A DNA stretch of 64,000 nucleotides from Cheiracanthium punctorium (GCA_038373885.1 JAWZYV010016944.1:1798001-1862000); one strand, 5' to 3'. Positions 1 to 12,019 are shown, counted from the stretch's first letter. The notes: generated from the letters alone by a model not told the origin. Made by a program: numbers and translations.

Positions 1-60
1 AGGCCCCGGATGAGATGCATCGAAAAAATTCTTACAATTAAATTTAGAGGTAGTCAAATC

Positions 61-150
61 GTTAGTATAAATAGACGGAATTTCATCACTAATCCAAAAA
101 TTTCGGGGGGGGGATATATCTCGATACCCACCCACCCCCGATTTTTTTTT
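61..150 (-). mobile_element. Fragment of a G-rich hAT-like MITE
   Basis: Positions about 63-130 are the reverse complement of the interior of the complete element at 30199-30335 (shared AATAGACGGAATTTCATCAC followed by a long G run). The ends and target duplication are not visible here, so this is a truncated copy at the window edge. Confidence 0.7.
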
Positions 151-180
151 TGAGAGAGGGGGGGGGGATTTAAACTATCT

Positions 181-811
181 CTCCCCGATCTAAACTATCT
201 CCATGAAAATCAGCCTTTAATACTCAGAAATAGAAGCTTTCTGTTAATGAAAAAAAAATTTCGATTCAGTTCTCTAGTTACAGTTCTCTTGCGTGTCCTT
301 CTAAAAAATTATTTGTGATATATTCGTAAAAGGCAGTCTAAAATTGTAAGTGGCTTTCTATCAGTGAAAAAAGTTTAGAAGTGGTTCAGTAGTTAGAGAA
401 CCATAGAGTGTAAATGTATAATAATTATTTTGAGTGTCTCTGTTAAAGAATTATTTACGCTGCATGCATGAATGGCAGCCTATTATACTCAAGAATATTG
501 TATCTTTCTATTAGCGAAAAAAATTTAAGAATCAGTTCTGTAGTTACACAGATGCCCACAGAGCGTAATGTAATTCTTATAAGTGTCTTAAAAAGAATTA
601 TGTATTTATATCTACATGAAAGGCAGTGTATAATTTTCAGGAATAGTGTAGCGCTTTTTATTGGTGAAAAAGGTTTGTGAATCGGTTCAGTAGTTACAGA
701 GATACCCATAGGGGATATTGCATTTGAATTATTTTGACAATTCCTGTAAAAGAAATATCCATGCTATATGCATGAATTTTAGCTTATGATACTCAGGAAT
801 AGTGCAGCTTT
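181..811 (-). repeat. Degenerate ~150-bp tandem repeat, minus orientation
   Basis: The stretch repeats a unit of about 150 bp containing, on the minus strand, a GTAACTACTGAACCGATTCT-like core, a CTATTCCTGAGTATTATAGG-like core and a TTATGCATATAGCATAAATAG-like core. The same unit resumes at 6717 and is found in plus orientation from 11.6 to 21.8 kb. The small ORFs here run through the repeat and are not genes. Confidence 0.75.
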
Positions 812-1050
812 CAGGGCCGGCGGAAGCGGGCCTGCAAGGCCTTCTTTGCAGGCGGGCGCCAAACACAGAGGGGCGCCAAATTGTCCCCAAAGCAAAAATT
901 TTCAAAAACTTTTTAAAAATAGACAGATTTTAGGAAGATATGTTTTATATTAATAAGGATTGCAGTGTATATATAATTTGTTTATTTGTCTGATAAAATG
1001 TGTTGCAAGGCCGTAGCCAAGAGGGGGGTGGGATCAGGAACATGTATTAC

Positions 1051-1268
1051 CAGGGCCTTACCCAGAAAATAATTTTGGAGGGGGTCCGACATTTTTTTAC
1101 GGGGGGGAGGGGGAGGTCTGTTTGATTGAATATCATCATTTTATATATAAATACTCTCTCTCTCCCACACACAAACACACGTATAGGATATAGTATATAT
1201 ATAATGTGATAATTTCGGGGAGGGGCAAGGTCCGGATCCATAGGACCAACCCCCTGGGTACAGTTTTG
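1051..1268. mobile_element. Small hAT-like MITE inside the hAT element
   Basis: Starts CAGGGCCTTACCCAG and ends CTGGGTACAGTTTTG, with a short shared ACCCAG core. The flanks TGTATTAC (1043-1050) and TATATTAC (1269-1276) match at 7 of 8 positions, as expected for an aged 8-bp target duplication. The interior is G-rich with a TC/CA microsatellite-like stretch. It lies before the transposase similarity. Confidence 0.55.
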
Positions 1269-2500
1269 TATATTACTATATGTAAAAGCAGGGGCGGCCA
1301 TAGGGTACGTGCCCCCCACCCGCCCCCGCTGCTTTTCTTAAAATGGAAAGATCTTGAGAAAAATTAAAAAAAAAAAATTCTAACGACTTCGGAACAACAA
1401 TTGATTCCGAAATACAAGAGATCTATGAAAATGAAAAAAAGCATTGGTCAAATGTATTAGGGAGACTGATTGAGATCACAAAGTTTCTTGGTAGCCAGAA
1501 TTTAGCCTTTCGAGGCTCATCTGATCGGCTGTACCAAAAAGATAACGGAAACTTCTTAAAATTAGTGGAATTGTTTGCAAAGTTCGACCCAGTTATGGAA
1601 TTTAACGTAGAAAGAGCATTATGACCTAAAGGTAGCAACAGTAAAGTTCATGATCTAAGCAAAGATAGCAGTGGCGGATCCAGCGAGGGGGCAGTAGGGG
1701 CAATTGCCCCTCCCGAGAAAATTAAGTTTGTACTTCATAAAATGGTAAATTACGCAAACAGAAAAAAAAGTATAGATGCATGTATATATATCGAGCTTAC
1801 TTATTATGTTATTGAAAACTTATTTCTAGCACTCGTAAAACACACATAATGAAATAATCATAAAATTACTGTTAAATTATTCTTCAGATGAGCCATTCTT
1901 GTTAAATTTTCAAACCTTGCAGCAAAATTTGCCGCAGTTTCTTATGTAAATTTTTGCTAACAGGTAACTTTAGTTAGGGTTTAAAAAAAAAAAAAAAAGA
2001 TGGGGAAAAGTCCAGCCCACTATCAAAAACAAGAGTTTTAACAGGTTAGAAAAGTAAATAAATAAATAAAGAGTAAAACAAAAATTTAAAAAATCCGGTT
2101 TTTATTTATTTTCCAAGAAACTTTTAAATATTGGTTTAGTTTTAAATATTTTAACTATATTGATCAATCACAAATGTGATCATATCATAAATGTGAATTT
2201 CAGCGATTAATAGTTATCGCTAGCATTATTGATTATCGCATATGCTAATGCAGTGCAGCTAAAATTAGACTTCTCTTAAGGGAATAGAAATTTATTTGTT
2301 TGAAAACTAAAAACTTCCCTATCATAATTACATGTATTTTATTAGGTAATAAATTAAATAAATATCAGACATTGCTGAAGGGAAACTGACTTTCTTACTT
2401 TAGTACTTTAAACAGAATAAGAAAACATCAATAATATTACATTGAATGTAAAATTTAGTCAGTCTGAACTTCTGAGAGAAATGCATAATTTGATTGTAAA

Positions 2501-2669
2501 CAAGGGCGGATCCAGAAACTTTTATCGGAGGGGGCGCAAATCATTAATACTCATTTTATCTAGTGTAAAGCCCACTTAATATTGGGGAAAGTCCCATTTA
2601 TCTAGTGTAAATATATTTTTCTCGGAGGGGGCGCGCGCCCCCTGCGCCCTCCCCCTGGATCCGCCTTTG
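2501..2669. mobile_element. 169-bp hAT-like MITE
   Basis: Terminal repeats CAAGGGCGGATCCAG and CTGGATCCGCCTTTG are inverted copies. Perfect 8-bp duplication ATTGTAAA at 2493-2500 and 2670-2677. The interior has G-rich and GCGC-rich ends around an AT-rich core. It is nested in the 1669-4821 element. Confidence 0.92.
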
Positions 2670-2956
2670 ATTGTAAATGACTATGTACTCTTGTGAGTTT
2701 TATTCTGTCAGTCCCTAAACGATTGCGATTTAAACAAATTTTCACACAAGATTCACGAAATGTACATAAATTGGCAAATTATCACAAAATCACGAAAATT
2801 GGATTTTTTAAAAAGTTTTATTTTTATGAACAATAGAAAAATTAATTGTATTAATTTTTTAATAGACTAAAATTTTTGAAGACCAACAAAGACTATGTAA
2901 TTTTCAATTTTAAAGTCTGATAATGAGATCTGTACGCACTTTAAATTTTTAGTATG

Positions 2957-3663
2957 CAGGGTGTCCCAATATTATGCTCTATTTAATTATTATCTATTAG
3001 AGATAAGAGGGCAATTGAAAAAAAAAAAAGTAATGTGCAAAACAAGGTAGGAAAAAAGACTACGTTAAGAAAACGTTCCACTCGTTAATTTTTAGAAAGT
3101 TATACATTTTAAATGTGTGTGAAAATTCTCAATAAGTAAAATGTGCCCTCTGCACTCATGAGGTGATGTACAAAATTGCAGAATTACACCCTAAGAACTG
3201 TCAGATGTATGAAGAGAAATATATTCTGATTTAAACAAGTTTTAAGTGGCTCTCGAAAGTAGAGGGGGGAACCTCACATCAAATGATCGCGTTTCTGGAA
3301 TTATACAAAAGTTATGAAAAAATATTTTTTTAATAATTAGTAATAAACATTTACAATAAAATTTACGTAGTCCCTGACCACTTTTGTTTAAATATATATA
3401 TATTTCTGAGGCGTTTTACGATGAAAAGCTGGAATTTCGTTTATCTCCTCATTATTATATGGGGAACATTTTACTAATAGGGAAATTTTCATACGGGGAA
3501 CGTAGATAAATTTAAAAACTTTAAATTTTTGAAAATTAACTAGACGAATGCTTCCGCTATATTTCTTCCTCCTCTGTGTGTTTTAAACATATTTTCATTT
3601 TACCCACTACCGACTCCCAGACTACAGAATTAATGCTTGTTACTACCTTTTTGGGACACCCTG
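2957..3663. mobile_element. 707-bp MITE with GGGTGTCCCAA ends, copy 1
   Basis: Starts CAGGGTGTCCCAA and ends TTGGGACACCCTG, an inverted pair, with TA-rich flanks, pointing to a mariner-type MITE. A diverged second copy lies at about 50119-50771 and shares the interior (CATGAGGTGATGTACAAAAT and ATGATCGCGTTTCTGGAA here). No coding potential is visible. Confidence 0.75.
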
Positions 3664-5928
3664 TATATAAATGCATATACACAAACAAATGGCTTAAAAT
3701 TATTTTTTTAATGCTTTAAATATATTATGTTTATGCTAAAAAATTCTTGATGAAATGATCTAAAAGTGCGAAATTGTACCTAAAGCCTAATGTCATGAAA
3801 ATTCAGACCTTGGTCTGGTATTGATAGTAAGTATTATAATCTTAATCATTATTATAATCTTTTTGTGGCTGTAGTAAAAGTTACAATTGGAGAGTAAATT
3901 TTGAAATAAAAATAACTTTACAAAATTGTGGGTCTTTTCAAATGGGCCCGCCAGAAAAAAAAAAAAAAAAATCTTTTGGCAAATCTTTATCACTACTAAA
4001 AATATCAATGGATCGTACTAAAATTTGGATAAGCTGAATGAAAAGATTTTAACCCTTAAATGCGTGAATTTTAAAGACGTTCACTCGATAGCCTCGAGTG
4101 TAACTAATTTTCATGTATGGGTTTTGTGAATAACTTACTAATTTTTCCAAAAACATGCAGTTTGAAAGAAGAACAGTAATTTTGAGATTTTGAGAAACAA
4201 ATCAATTAATTGTGGTACAATCGTACAAATTTAATTTCAGTTGTTCTTTTCTGAGCAATAAATCAAAATTAAATATGTTTTGTTTGTAATTATCTCTAAC
4301 TATGTAAGTTTAATTTATATATTTCAGTTCCATACACAGTTTTGCATACTATTTAGAGCAGTGAATCATTGAAATTGATTTTTAGCAGAAAAAAAAATGG
4401 AATGTGGGACATAGGTGATTCATTTGCCTATTGTTATTCTTCTGGTCTCAATCAATTGAAATCCTGATATTCGTCACTTTATTCGTAATTACTTTTGTAC
4501 TAACTTAATTGTAAGTTGCATTATAAGTTTAATTGTAACTAAAGTTTTTGAAATTGTGGACAACAAATGGTAAAACAGAGCAACAAAATTCGTAATCATT
4601 ACATATACCTTTCTGAGTTAAGTAAATACGTCGAACCCCAAAAAAAAAAAAAAAAAAAAAACTAAACAAACACTACAGTTTTATTACACGTATAGATTAT
4701 TTGTCATGACCTATAACTAACGTACTATAGCACTCATATCAGGAAGATTAATAAAAAAGAAATTTTCAACATAGTGTTTCACTGTTGCCCCCTCCGACAT
4801 GGAACTCTGGATCCGCCCCTGAAAGATAGTCAAAATGAAATGTTGCAAATTATTGGCAGTGGTATAAGAGAGAAAATCTTACTATCTCTTAGAAAAGCCA
4901 AGTACTATTTTATAATTTTGGACTATATACCTGATGTTAGCAAAGCTGAACAGATGAGTGTCGTCATACGTTTTGTCGTCTGCAGTGATGGAGAGGCTGA
5001 AATCAAGGAGCATTTTTTAGGCTTTATTGAAGTTGGTGATTCTACAGGTAGCGGCCTATGTGAGACAGTAATGGAAATGTTGAAAATGTGGAATATTCCT
5101 CTAGATGATATGAGAGGCCAGGGATATGATAACGGGGCAAAATATGAAAGGGAAGAAAAATGGTCTTCAAAATAATACCCTAAAAATAAATCCTCGTGCT
5201 TATTATGTTCCCTGAGCCGCTCATAGCTTAAATTTAATGAGTAACGATGCAGCAAAGATGAATGCAGATACTGTTAGGTTTTTTTCGATAATTCGAGAAT
5301 TATACAACTTATTTGCTTCTTCACCTAAACGATGGGCAGTTCTTTTGAAAAACATTTCCTGTTTAACATTGAAACCCCTCTTAAACACTCGATGGGAAAG
5401 CAAAATTGAAGCCATTCGACCTTTAAGATATCAACTAGGAGAAAGATATGACGCTCTTTTTTAAATATCCGAAGGTGAATGCTTTTCAAAAGAAATACAA
5501 CACGAAGCACGAAGTCTGTGCGCCAAAATCAAGGATTATAAATTTACTTGTTCCTTACTCGATCGAATCCCCTCGATCTCCAGAAGAGAAATTTAGGACA
5601 AATGTCTTTTTTAGAATTTTGGATACAGTTTGGGCATCATTAAATGAAAGATTTGACGCAATAAAAAATCACTGCGATAATTTTAGCTTCTTGTGTAATT
5701 TATCGGAAATCGATACAGATTTGAAAATAAAATGCAGTAATTTAGAAAATTTTTTACAATATGGTGATAGTAAAGATATTAAGTAAAGACCTTTTTTGAC
5801 GAAATAGTAGTTTCCAAAGACATTTTTACAGCCGGTATGAATGACCCATTCGATATTCTAAGCTTAATTGTGTCAAATAAATTGTGCTTCCCGAACTTGA
5901 ATATAATATTGAGAATACTACTCAGCAT

Positions 5929-6362
5929 TAGGGATGGACGCGAGACGAAAAATAAGCGTCTCGCGTCTCGCACAGTAGCGGATCCAGGGGAGGGGCTAGG
6001 GGGCTTCAGCCCCCCCCCAAAAGAGATTGCTCAAGGATAACAGTCTGCTTTATTATACACTTTAAATAGCTAAAATGATCATATTTTATTACTTAGCCCC
6101 TCCCAAAAGCCTAATACATTGGTTTAGAGTAAAATTTTGATTTATAGTACATTTTAATTGGGTGAAATAAGCTTTTTAAAATATTTAGCCCCTCCCAAAA
6201 AAAATTTCTGGATCCGCCACTGGTCTCGCAAAATAGCCTAAAAGCTTGTCTCGTCTCGCAAAAATCCCTATATCGTAATGTTAAAAATGTGTGTCTCGTC
6301 TCGCAAAAAAGCTGTAAATCTCTGTCTCGTCTCGCAAAAAAGTCGTCTCGCGTCCATCCCTA
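5929..6362. mobile_element. hAT-like MITE with TAGGGATGGACGCGAGACG ends
   Basis: Inverted ends TAGGGATGGACGCGAGACG and CGTCTCGCGTCCATCCCTA with perfect 8-bp duplication CTCAGCAT (5921-5928, 6363-6370). The interior repeats the motif TGTCTCGTCTCGCAAAAA several times. It is itself split by the element at 5973-6222. A copy lacking that inner insertion sits at 59575-59751. Confidence 0.93.
5973..6222. mobile_element. 250-bp hAT-like MITE nested in a MITE
   Basis: Ends CAGTAGCGGATCCAG and CTGGATCCGCCACTG (in the TTTCTGGATCCGCCACTG context) form the terminal repeat. Perfect 8-bp duplication GTCTCGCA at 5965-5972 and 6223-6230. The related element at 59575 has no insertion at the equivalent point, which confirms the borders. 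Confidence 0.93.
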
Positions 6363-6716
6363 CTCAGCATTCCTGTTAGTGTTGCTAGTAGCGAAAGATC
6401 ATTCTCAAAATTAAAATTGATCAAGACGTATTTACGGTCAAGTATATCTCAGGAAAGACTCATAAATCTAGCTTTGATTGCTATTGAAAATGAAATCTGT
6501 CAAGAGATAGATACAAAAGAAATTATAGAAAAGTTTGTAAATATGAAATGCAGAAAACTTAATTTTTCCCGATAAATAAATTTATTATTATTATTTTTTT
6601 CAACAAATGCTTTCTTCAAAATTTATTTCTCCTGTAAAAAAAAAAATAAGAGGGGGGGGGGGGGTTATTTTAGCATTTTTTGCAGGCTGGAGCCGGATAA
6701 CCTTGCGCCGGCGCTG

Positions 6717-6990
6717 GCAGCTTTCTATCAGAGAAAATTTTTTAGAATCGGGTCAATGGTTACAGATATGCTAATTTTGTGTATTTCTTATGAGAGCCCC
6801 TGTAATGTAAAATTATGATATATGTATGAAAGATAGCCCATATTACTCAGGAGTAGCATAGCTCTCTATCAGTGAAAAAAATTTCAGATTCAGTTCAGTA
6901 GTTACAGAGACCGTACGAATTAGAATTGTTTTGAGTGTCCCTGTAGAAGAACTATTAACGCTAATGCCTAAAAGGTATATAAGTTAATCC
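6717..6990 (-). repeat. ~150-bp repeat units resuming after the hAT element
   Basis: The sequence picks up the ~150-bp repeat exactly where it stopped at 811 (GCAGCTTTCTATCAGAGAAA), in minus orientation, and then merges into the start of the 122-bp satellite. Confidence 0.75.
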
Positions 6991-8248
6991 ACTGCATGAG
7001 CGCTTTAACTCATACTTTAACATATATTTTAATCAATTACTTCCATTTGTTTAATGTTAGTCTTTAAAAATTGTTTAAAAGTATATTATTGACGGATTTT
7101 TAAAAAGCATTATACCGCATATTTTTGCCTTAAGTCTAACGATAATGTCCCTTTCTTCAAAGGCAGTTTTAATATAACCCTTTCATTCTAAGTGCATTAT
7201 TGACACACATTATAAGCAGCATTGTTATACCATATATTTCTGCATTATTTCCAACAAAGAACGTCCCTTTGCTGAAAGTCATTTTAAATAAAGGTTTAGT
7301 CCGCTATTTCAAAATATATTACTGACACACTTTTTAAAGACCATTGTTACTTTTTAAAGACCATTGTTATACTGTGTATTTTTGCATTATTTCCAACAAT
7401 TACGTTTCTTTGTTGGAAGCCATTTTAAATAAAAGTTTAGTCCATTGTTCCAAAGAACATATTGACACGCATTCTTGTGTGTAAGAATGCGTGTGTTATT
7501 GTGTGTGCGTGTTGTGTTTGCGTGTGTACATTGATATACCGTGTATTTTTGCATTATATTGAACAATTATGCCCTTTGGTGAAAGTTAAAGCCATAAGTT
7601 ATGCCAATTTAAATAAAGGTTTAGTCCACTCTTTCAAAGTATATTATTGACGCACATTTTTAAGGAGCATTGTTATACCTTGTACTTTTTGCATTATTTC
7701 CAATAATTACGTCCCTTTGTTGAAAGTCTTTTTAAATAAAAGTTTCGTCCTCTGTTTCAAAGCACATTATTGCCACGCATTCTTACAGACCATTGTTATA
7801 CCGTGTATTTTTGCATTATTTCCAACAATTACGTTGCTTTGTTGAAAGTCATTTTAAATAAAGGTTTAGTACACTGTTTTAAAGTATATTATTGACACAC
7901 ATTTTTAAACAGCATTGTTGTTTCGTGTATTTTTGCATTATTTCCAATAATTACTTCCCTTTGTTTAAAGTCATTTTAAATATAGGTTTAGTCCACTGTT
8001 TTAAGGTATAGTGTTGACGTCATTCTTAAAGAGCATTGTTATACTATGTATTTCTGGATTCTTTTCAACAATTACGTTCCTTTGTTGAAAGTCATTTTAA
8101 ATAAAGGTGTAGTGCACTGTTTTAAAGTATATTATTGACACACATGCTTAAAGAGCATTGTTATATGGTGTATTTTTGCATTATTTCCAACAATTACTTC
8201 CCTTTGTTTAAAGTTATTTTAAATACAGGTTTAGTCCACTGTTTTAAG

Positions 8249-9109
8249 CATAAGCGTAAAGTTTTCAAAATTATTGGGGGGGCCGGGGCCCACAACCACA
8301 TATATTCACGTCAGTGGCGTATATACATATAAGTGAGTTGCAAAAGTCGTAACCACCCTCCCTCCATGAAAAATTTCTGGCTACGCCACTGATTCACGTA
8401 CATATAACTTACTCATAGTTGCCAACTACTACGGAATATAATTAACCACTTTTTCTACATGATTTTTCGGCTTAAAATATAGCAAAATTTGTATAATGCT
8501 CCCGCGAGCTGGTTACTATTTTGAAAAAAATAATTAAAAAATATACTGCTTACAAAAAGTGGTTAGTTATACTCCATAGTAGTTGGCAGCTATGACTTAC
8601 TATATATAAGTGTAAAGTATTGGAGGCGCTCGATCTCTATGGGTCCATAGAATTCTACACCAATGTAAGGTAAGTATCCATAATAGTATCTTCCTACCAT
8701 GTTATAAGTTAAAAATGGAAGCAAAGTAAAAAATCCAAAGGAGGAAAAAAAACATTTTCGATGAGATAGTGCATTTTAGACACATCTGAACTTTTCTTCA
8801 TTTCATACTTTACATTGCATAATCTGATTTTAATGAACCAGAGCCTGGCGAGGGCAGCTGATAGTAACATTTTGTGTTACAGGGCGCCACAATGAATACT
8901 AAATCATGATTGAAATCAAAAGAAGAAAATTTTTTAAAGTACAAATAAAAGTTTTTTTTAAACATTTGTAAATGGCGTGAATACTTTTTTTATGTTAGTA
9001 TAAATTAGTTTTCTGTATTTAGTCATAAATTATTGGGTGGGCTCAGCCCCTATTCACAATTTATTGGGGGGGCTCGAGCCCCACGGGCCCATATAACTCT
9101 ACGCCTATG
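8249..9109. mobile_element. 861-bp hAT-like element in the satellite, copy 1
   Basis: Starts CATAAGCGTAAAGTTTTC and ends CTCTACGCCTATG. The 8-bp duplication GTTTTAAG (8241-8248, 9110-9117) is perfect and restores a satellite unit when the element is removed. It contains a nested element at 8312-8391. A second copy, highly similar along its whole length, is at 62903-63745. No transposase similarity is visible. Confidence 0.93.
8312..8391. mobile_element. 80-bp mini-MITE nested in the 861-bp element
   Basis: Ends CAGTGGCGTATA and TGGCTACGCCACTG, flanked perfectly by ATTCACGT (8304-8311 and 8392-8399). The same insertion with the same flanks is present in the copy at 62965-63038. Confidence 0.88.
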
Positions 9110-10736
9110 GTTTTAAGGTATATTATTGACATCATTCTTAAGGAGCATTGTTATACTATGTATTTCTGGATTCTTCAACAATTACGTTCCTTTATTGAAA
9201 GTCATTTTAAATAAAGGTTTAGTCCACTGTTTTAAAGTATATTATTGATAGACGTATTTAAAGAGCATTGTTATATGGTGTATTTTTCCCTTATTTCCAA
9301 CAATTACGTTCCGTTGTTGAAAATTATTTTAAATAAAGTTTTACTCCACTGTTCAAAGAACATTATTGACACACATTCTTAAAGAGCGTTAGCGTTGTTA
9401 TACCGTGTATTTCTGCATTATTTCCAACAATGAACGTCCCTTTTTTGAAAGTCATTTTTATTAAAGGTTAAGTGCACAGTTTTAAAGTTTATTATTGACA
9501 CACATTCTTAAAGAGCATTGTTATACCGTGTATTTTTGCCTCATTTCGGACAATTACGTCCCTTTGTTGAAAGTCTTTTTAAAATAAAGGTTCAGGACAC
9601 TGTTCCAAAGTATATTATTGACATAAATTATTAAAGAGCATTGTTATACCGTGTATTTTTGCATTATACTCAACAATTATGTTCCTTTGTTTACAGTCAT
9701 TTTAAATAAAGGTTTAGTCCACTGTTTCAAAGTATATTATTGACACACATTTTTAAAGACCATTGTTATACCGTGTATTTTAGTATTATTTCCAACAATT
9801 ACGTTTCTTTGTTGAAAGCCATTTTAAGTAAAGATTTAGTCCACTGTTTCAAAGTATATTATTGACACACATTCTTACAGACCATTGTTATACTGTGTAT
9901 TTTTGCATTATATTGAGCAGTTACTTTTCTTTGTCGAAAGACATTTTTAATAAAGGTTTAGTCCACTATTTCAAAGTATATTATTGACCCACGTTTTTAA
10001 AGAGCATTGTTATATGGTGTATTTTAGCCTTATTTCCAACAACTACGCCCCTTTGTTGAAAGTCATTTTAAATAAAGGTTCAGTGCGCTGTTTTAAAGTA
10101 TATTATTGTCACACACTTTTAAACAGCATTGTTGTTTCGTGTATTTTTGCATTATTTCTAATAATTACTTCCCTTTGTTTAAAGTCATTTTAAATACAGG
10201 TTTAGTCCACTGTTTTAAGGTTATTATTGACATAACTCTTAAAGAGCATTTTTATACTATGTATTTCTGGATTCTTTTCAACAATTACGTTCCTTTGTTG
10301 AAAGTCTTTTTCAATAAATGTTTACTCCACAGTTTCAAAGTATATTATTGCCACACATTCTTAAAGAGCATTGTTATACCGTGTATTTTTGCATTATTCC
10401 CAACAATTTCGTCCCTTTGTTGAAAGAAAGTTATTTTAAATAAAAGTTTAGTCTATTTTTCAAAGGACATTATTGATACACATTCTTACAGACCATTGTT
10501 ATAGCGTGTATTTTTGCATTATATTCAACAATTACGTCCCTTTGTTGAAAGTAATTTTAAATAAAGGTTTGGTTGACTGTTTCAAAGTATATTTTTGACA
10601 CACATTTTTAAAGAGCATTGTAATGCTATGTATTTTTCCCTATTTCCAACAATTCTGTTATTTTGCGGAAAGTCATTTTAAATAAAGATTTAGTCCACTG
10701 TTTCAATGTATATTATTGACACACATTTTAAAATTA

Positions 10737-11140
10737 TCAGGTTGTAACAAAAGTTTTCCGCCAAATCTACTTGAAAAACCAACTTCTAACTCCTTAGATA
10801 ACTCTTTTTGATCTTTCGGTACCAAACCTGCACAGTGTCACGTGATGCAACAATAGTATTTAAAGCTGTACTCATTATTCGTTGATATTCTGTAGCTGAC
10901 TTTTTGCAACACAACTGGAAGTAAATGATGGTTCCAATCTTCTAGAGTGATAGTTACATTTGACACACCTTGTACTTAATGATAACTATATTTTTTTACA
11001 GGTTTCATAACACAGTGTTATAAAGTAAGTCTCTTTCTTTCAAATGCCAAAAATCATTTGACAAAATATGAGCAAATACGCCAACGCGAACTGTTTTCTG
11101 ACGAGGTTTACGGTGGCGGGAAACTTTCGTTACAACCTAA
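10737..11140 (-). mobile_element. 404-bp mariner-type element with AGGTTGTAAC ends
   Basis: Inverted ends TCAGGTTGTAACAAAAGTTT and AAACTTTCGTTACAACCTAA, each with a CCGCCA/TGGCGG extension, flanked by TA on both sides. It interrupts the satellite. The minus strand contains a short stretch reading approximately SRDTVQVWYRKIKKSY, which could be a remnant of a transposase N-terminus, but it is too short to be certain. Confidence 0.8.
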
Positions 11141-11568
11141 TAGAATTGTTATATCGCGTATTTTTGCCTTATTTCCAAAAATTACGTTCCTTTGTTGAAA
11201 GTCATTTTTAATAAAGGTTTAGTGCAGTGTTTCAAAGTATATTATTGACACACATTTTTAAAGATTATTGTTATAGCGTATATTTTTGCACTGTTTCTAA
11301 CAGTTAAGTCCCTTTGTTGAAAGTCATTTTTGGTAACTGCTTAGACTACTGTTTCAAAGTGTATGATTGACAAGTATTCTTAAACAGCATTGTTATATAC
11401 CGTATATTTTTTAATTGATTCTAACGGTTACGCCCCTTTGTTGGAAGTCTTTTTTAATAAAGGTATAGTCTATTGTTCCAATGTTATTGACACATTTTTA
11501 AAAAAGCATCAGTATACCGTATTTTATAGCATTGATTTTAAAAATTATGTCTCTTTATTGAAAGTCAT

Positions 11569-12019
11569 TCTACTAATATAATAAATGTAAAATTTCGCAT
11601 GTTTGGGTGTTTGGGTGTTTCTGACTCAATCACGCAAAAAAACCGCAGAACGTGTTTACTAAAATTTGGAGTGAAAATAGCTTATGCCCTGGATTAATAT
11701 ACAGTCAACCTTTTATGCATATAGCATAAATAGTTCTTTGACAGGTACGCTCAAAATAATTCTAATACATTATGTTCTATGGGCATCACTGCAAGTACTA
11801 TACAGGTTCTAAAACTTTCTTCCCTAATAGGCAGCTACACCATACCTGAGTTTTATAGGCTGCCTTTTATGCATATTTCACAAATAGTTCTTTTTACAGG
11901 GAGACTGATAAGAATTGGATTACGCTCTATACGATCTCCATAAATACTCAACTGATTCTGAAACATTTTTCATGGACAAAAAACTACACTATTCCTGTGT
12001 ATTATAAGCTACCTTTATG
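11569..12019 (+). repeat. Helitron-like head plus ~150-bp repeat units
   Basis: Starts TCTACTAATATAATAAATG followed by GTTTGGGTGTTTCTGACTCA, a composition that resembles the 5' region of Helitron-derived repeats in arthropods. From about 11700 it becomes the ~150-bp repeat in plus orientation (CCTTTTATGCATATAGCATAAATAG). The junction with the satellite is sharp. Assignment to Helitron is from recalled family appearance only. Confidence 0.5.

Larger units (their letters stand above)
1669..4821. mobile_element. 3.15-kb non-autonomous hAT-like element in the transposase gene
   Basis: Begins CAGTGGCGGATCCAG and ends CTGGATCCGCCCCTG. The 8-bp duplication AAAGATAG flanks it perfectly (1661-1668 and 4822-4829), and removing it rejoins the hAT reading frame. 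The interior is AT-rich without a recognisable gene and holds two further elements (2501-2669 and 2957-3663). The same terminal sequence is shared by the smaller elements at 2501 and 5973. Confidence 0.92.
1400..6575 (+). pseudogene. hAT-family transposase pseudogene (ZMYM/TTF-type)
   Basis: Three blocks, in order, read as one hAT transposase. Block 1 (about 1430-1668) contains HWSNVLGRLIEITKFLGSQN and NGNFLKLVELFAKFDPVM, typical of TTF/ZMYM1-type hAT proteins. Block 2 (4822-5760) continues in frame straight after the first insertion and contains GQGYDNGA in the catalytic region and LLNTRWESK. Block 3 (6363-6575) ends with VASSERSFSKLKLIKTYLRS, the hAT C-terminal dimerisation motif, and a TAA stop followed by AATAAA. 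Between them are a stop after FNVERAL, frameshifts near 5150 and 5460, and two large insertions, so it cannot make a working protein. The true start was not identified. Confidence 0.9.
812..6716 (+). mobile_element. Complete but disrupted hAT transposon
   Basis: Ends are CAGGGCCGGCGGAAGC on the left and a matching ...GCGCCGGCGCTG on the right, an imperfect terminal inverted repeat. The 8-bp sequence GCAGCTTT directly flanks both ends (804-811 and 6717-6724), the target duplication size of hAT elements. The ~150-bp host repeat continues without loss on either side. Inside lies a broken hAT transposase gene. Removing the nested insertions (1669-4821 and 5929-6362) leaves about 2.3 kb, a normal size for an autonomous hAT element. 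Confidence 0.9.
7010..11566. repeat. ~122-bp satellite array, about 27 copies
   Basis: The unit reads approximately CATTGTTATACCGTGTATTT, TTGCATTATTTCCAACAATT, ACGTCCCTTTGTTGAAAGTC, ATTTTAAATAAAGGTTTAGT, CCACTGTTTCAAAGTATATT, ATTGACACACATTCTTAAAGAG. Copies differ by many substitutions and small indels. The array is interrupted by insertions at 8249-9109 and 10737-11140, and degrades at its left edge (7010-7175). The ORFs of 60-105 residues here are periodic readings of the unit, not genes. Confidence 0.93.

Noticed and set aside
7010..11566. Regularly spaced repeats resembling a CRISPR array
   Set aside because: Units are directly adjacent and diverged, with no spacers, and the genome is eukaryotic.
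7462..11581. A series of ORFs of 60-105 residues with similar sequences
   Set aside because: They recur with the 122-bp satellite period and shift frame with each indel; they are readings of the repeat, not a gene family.
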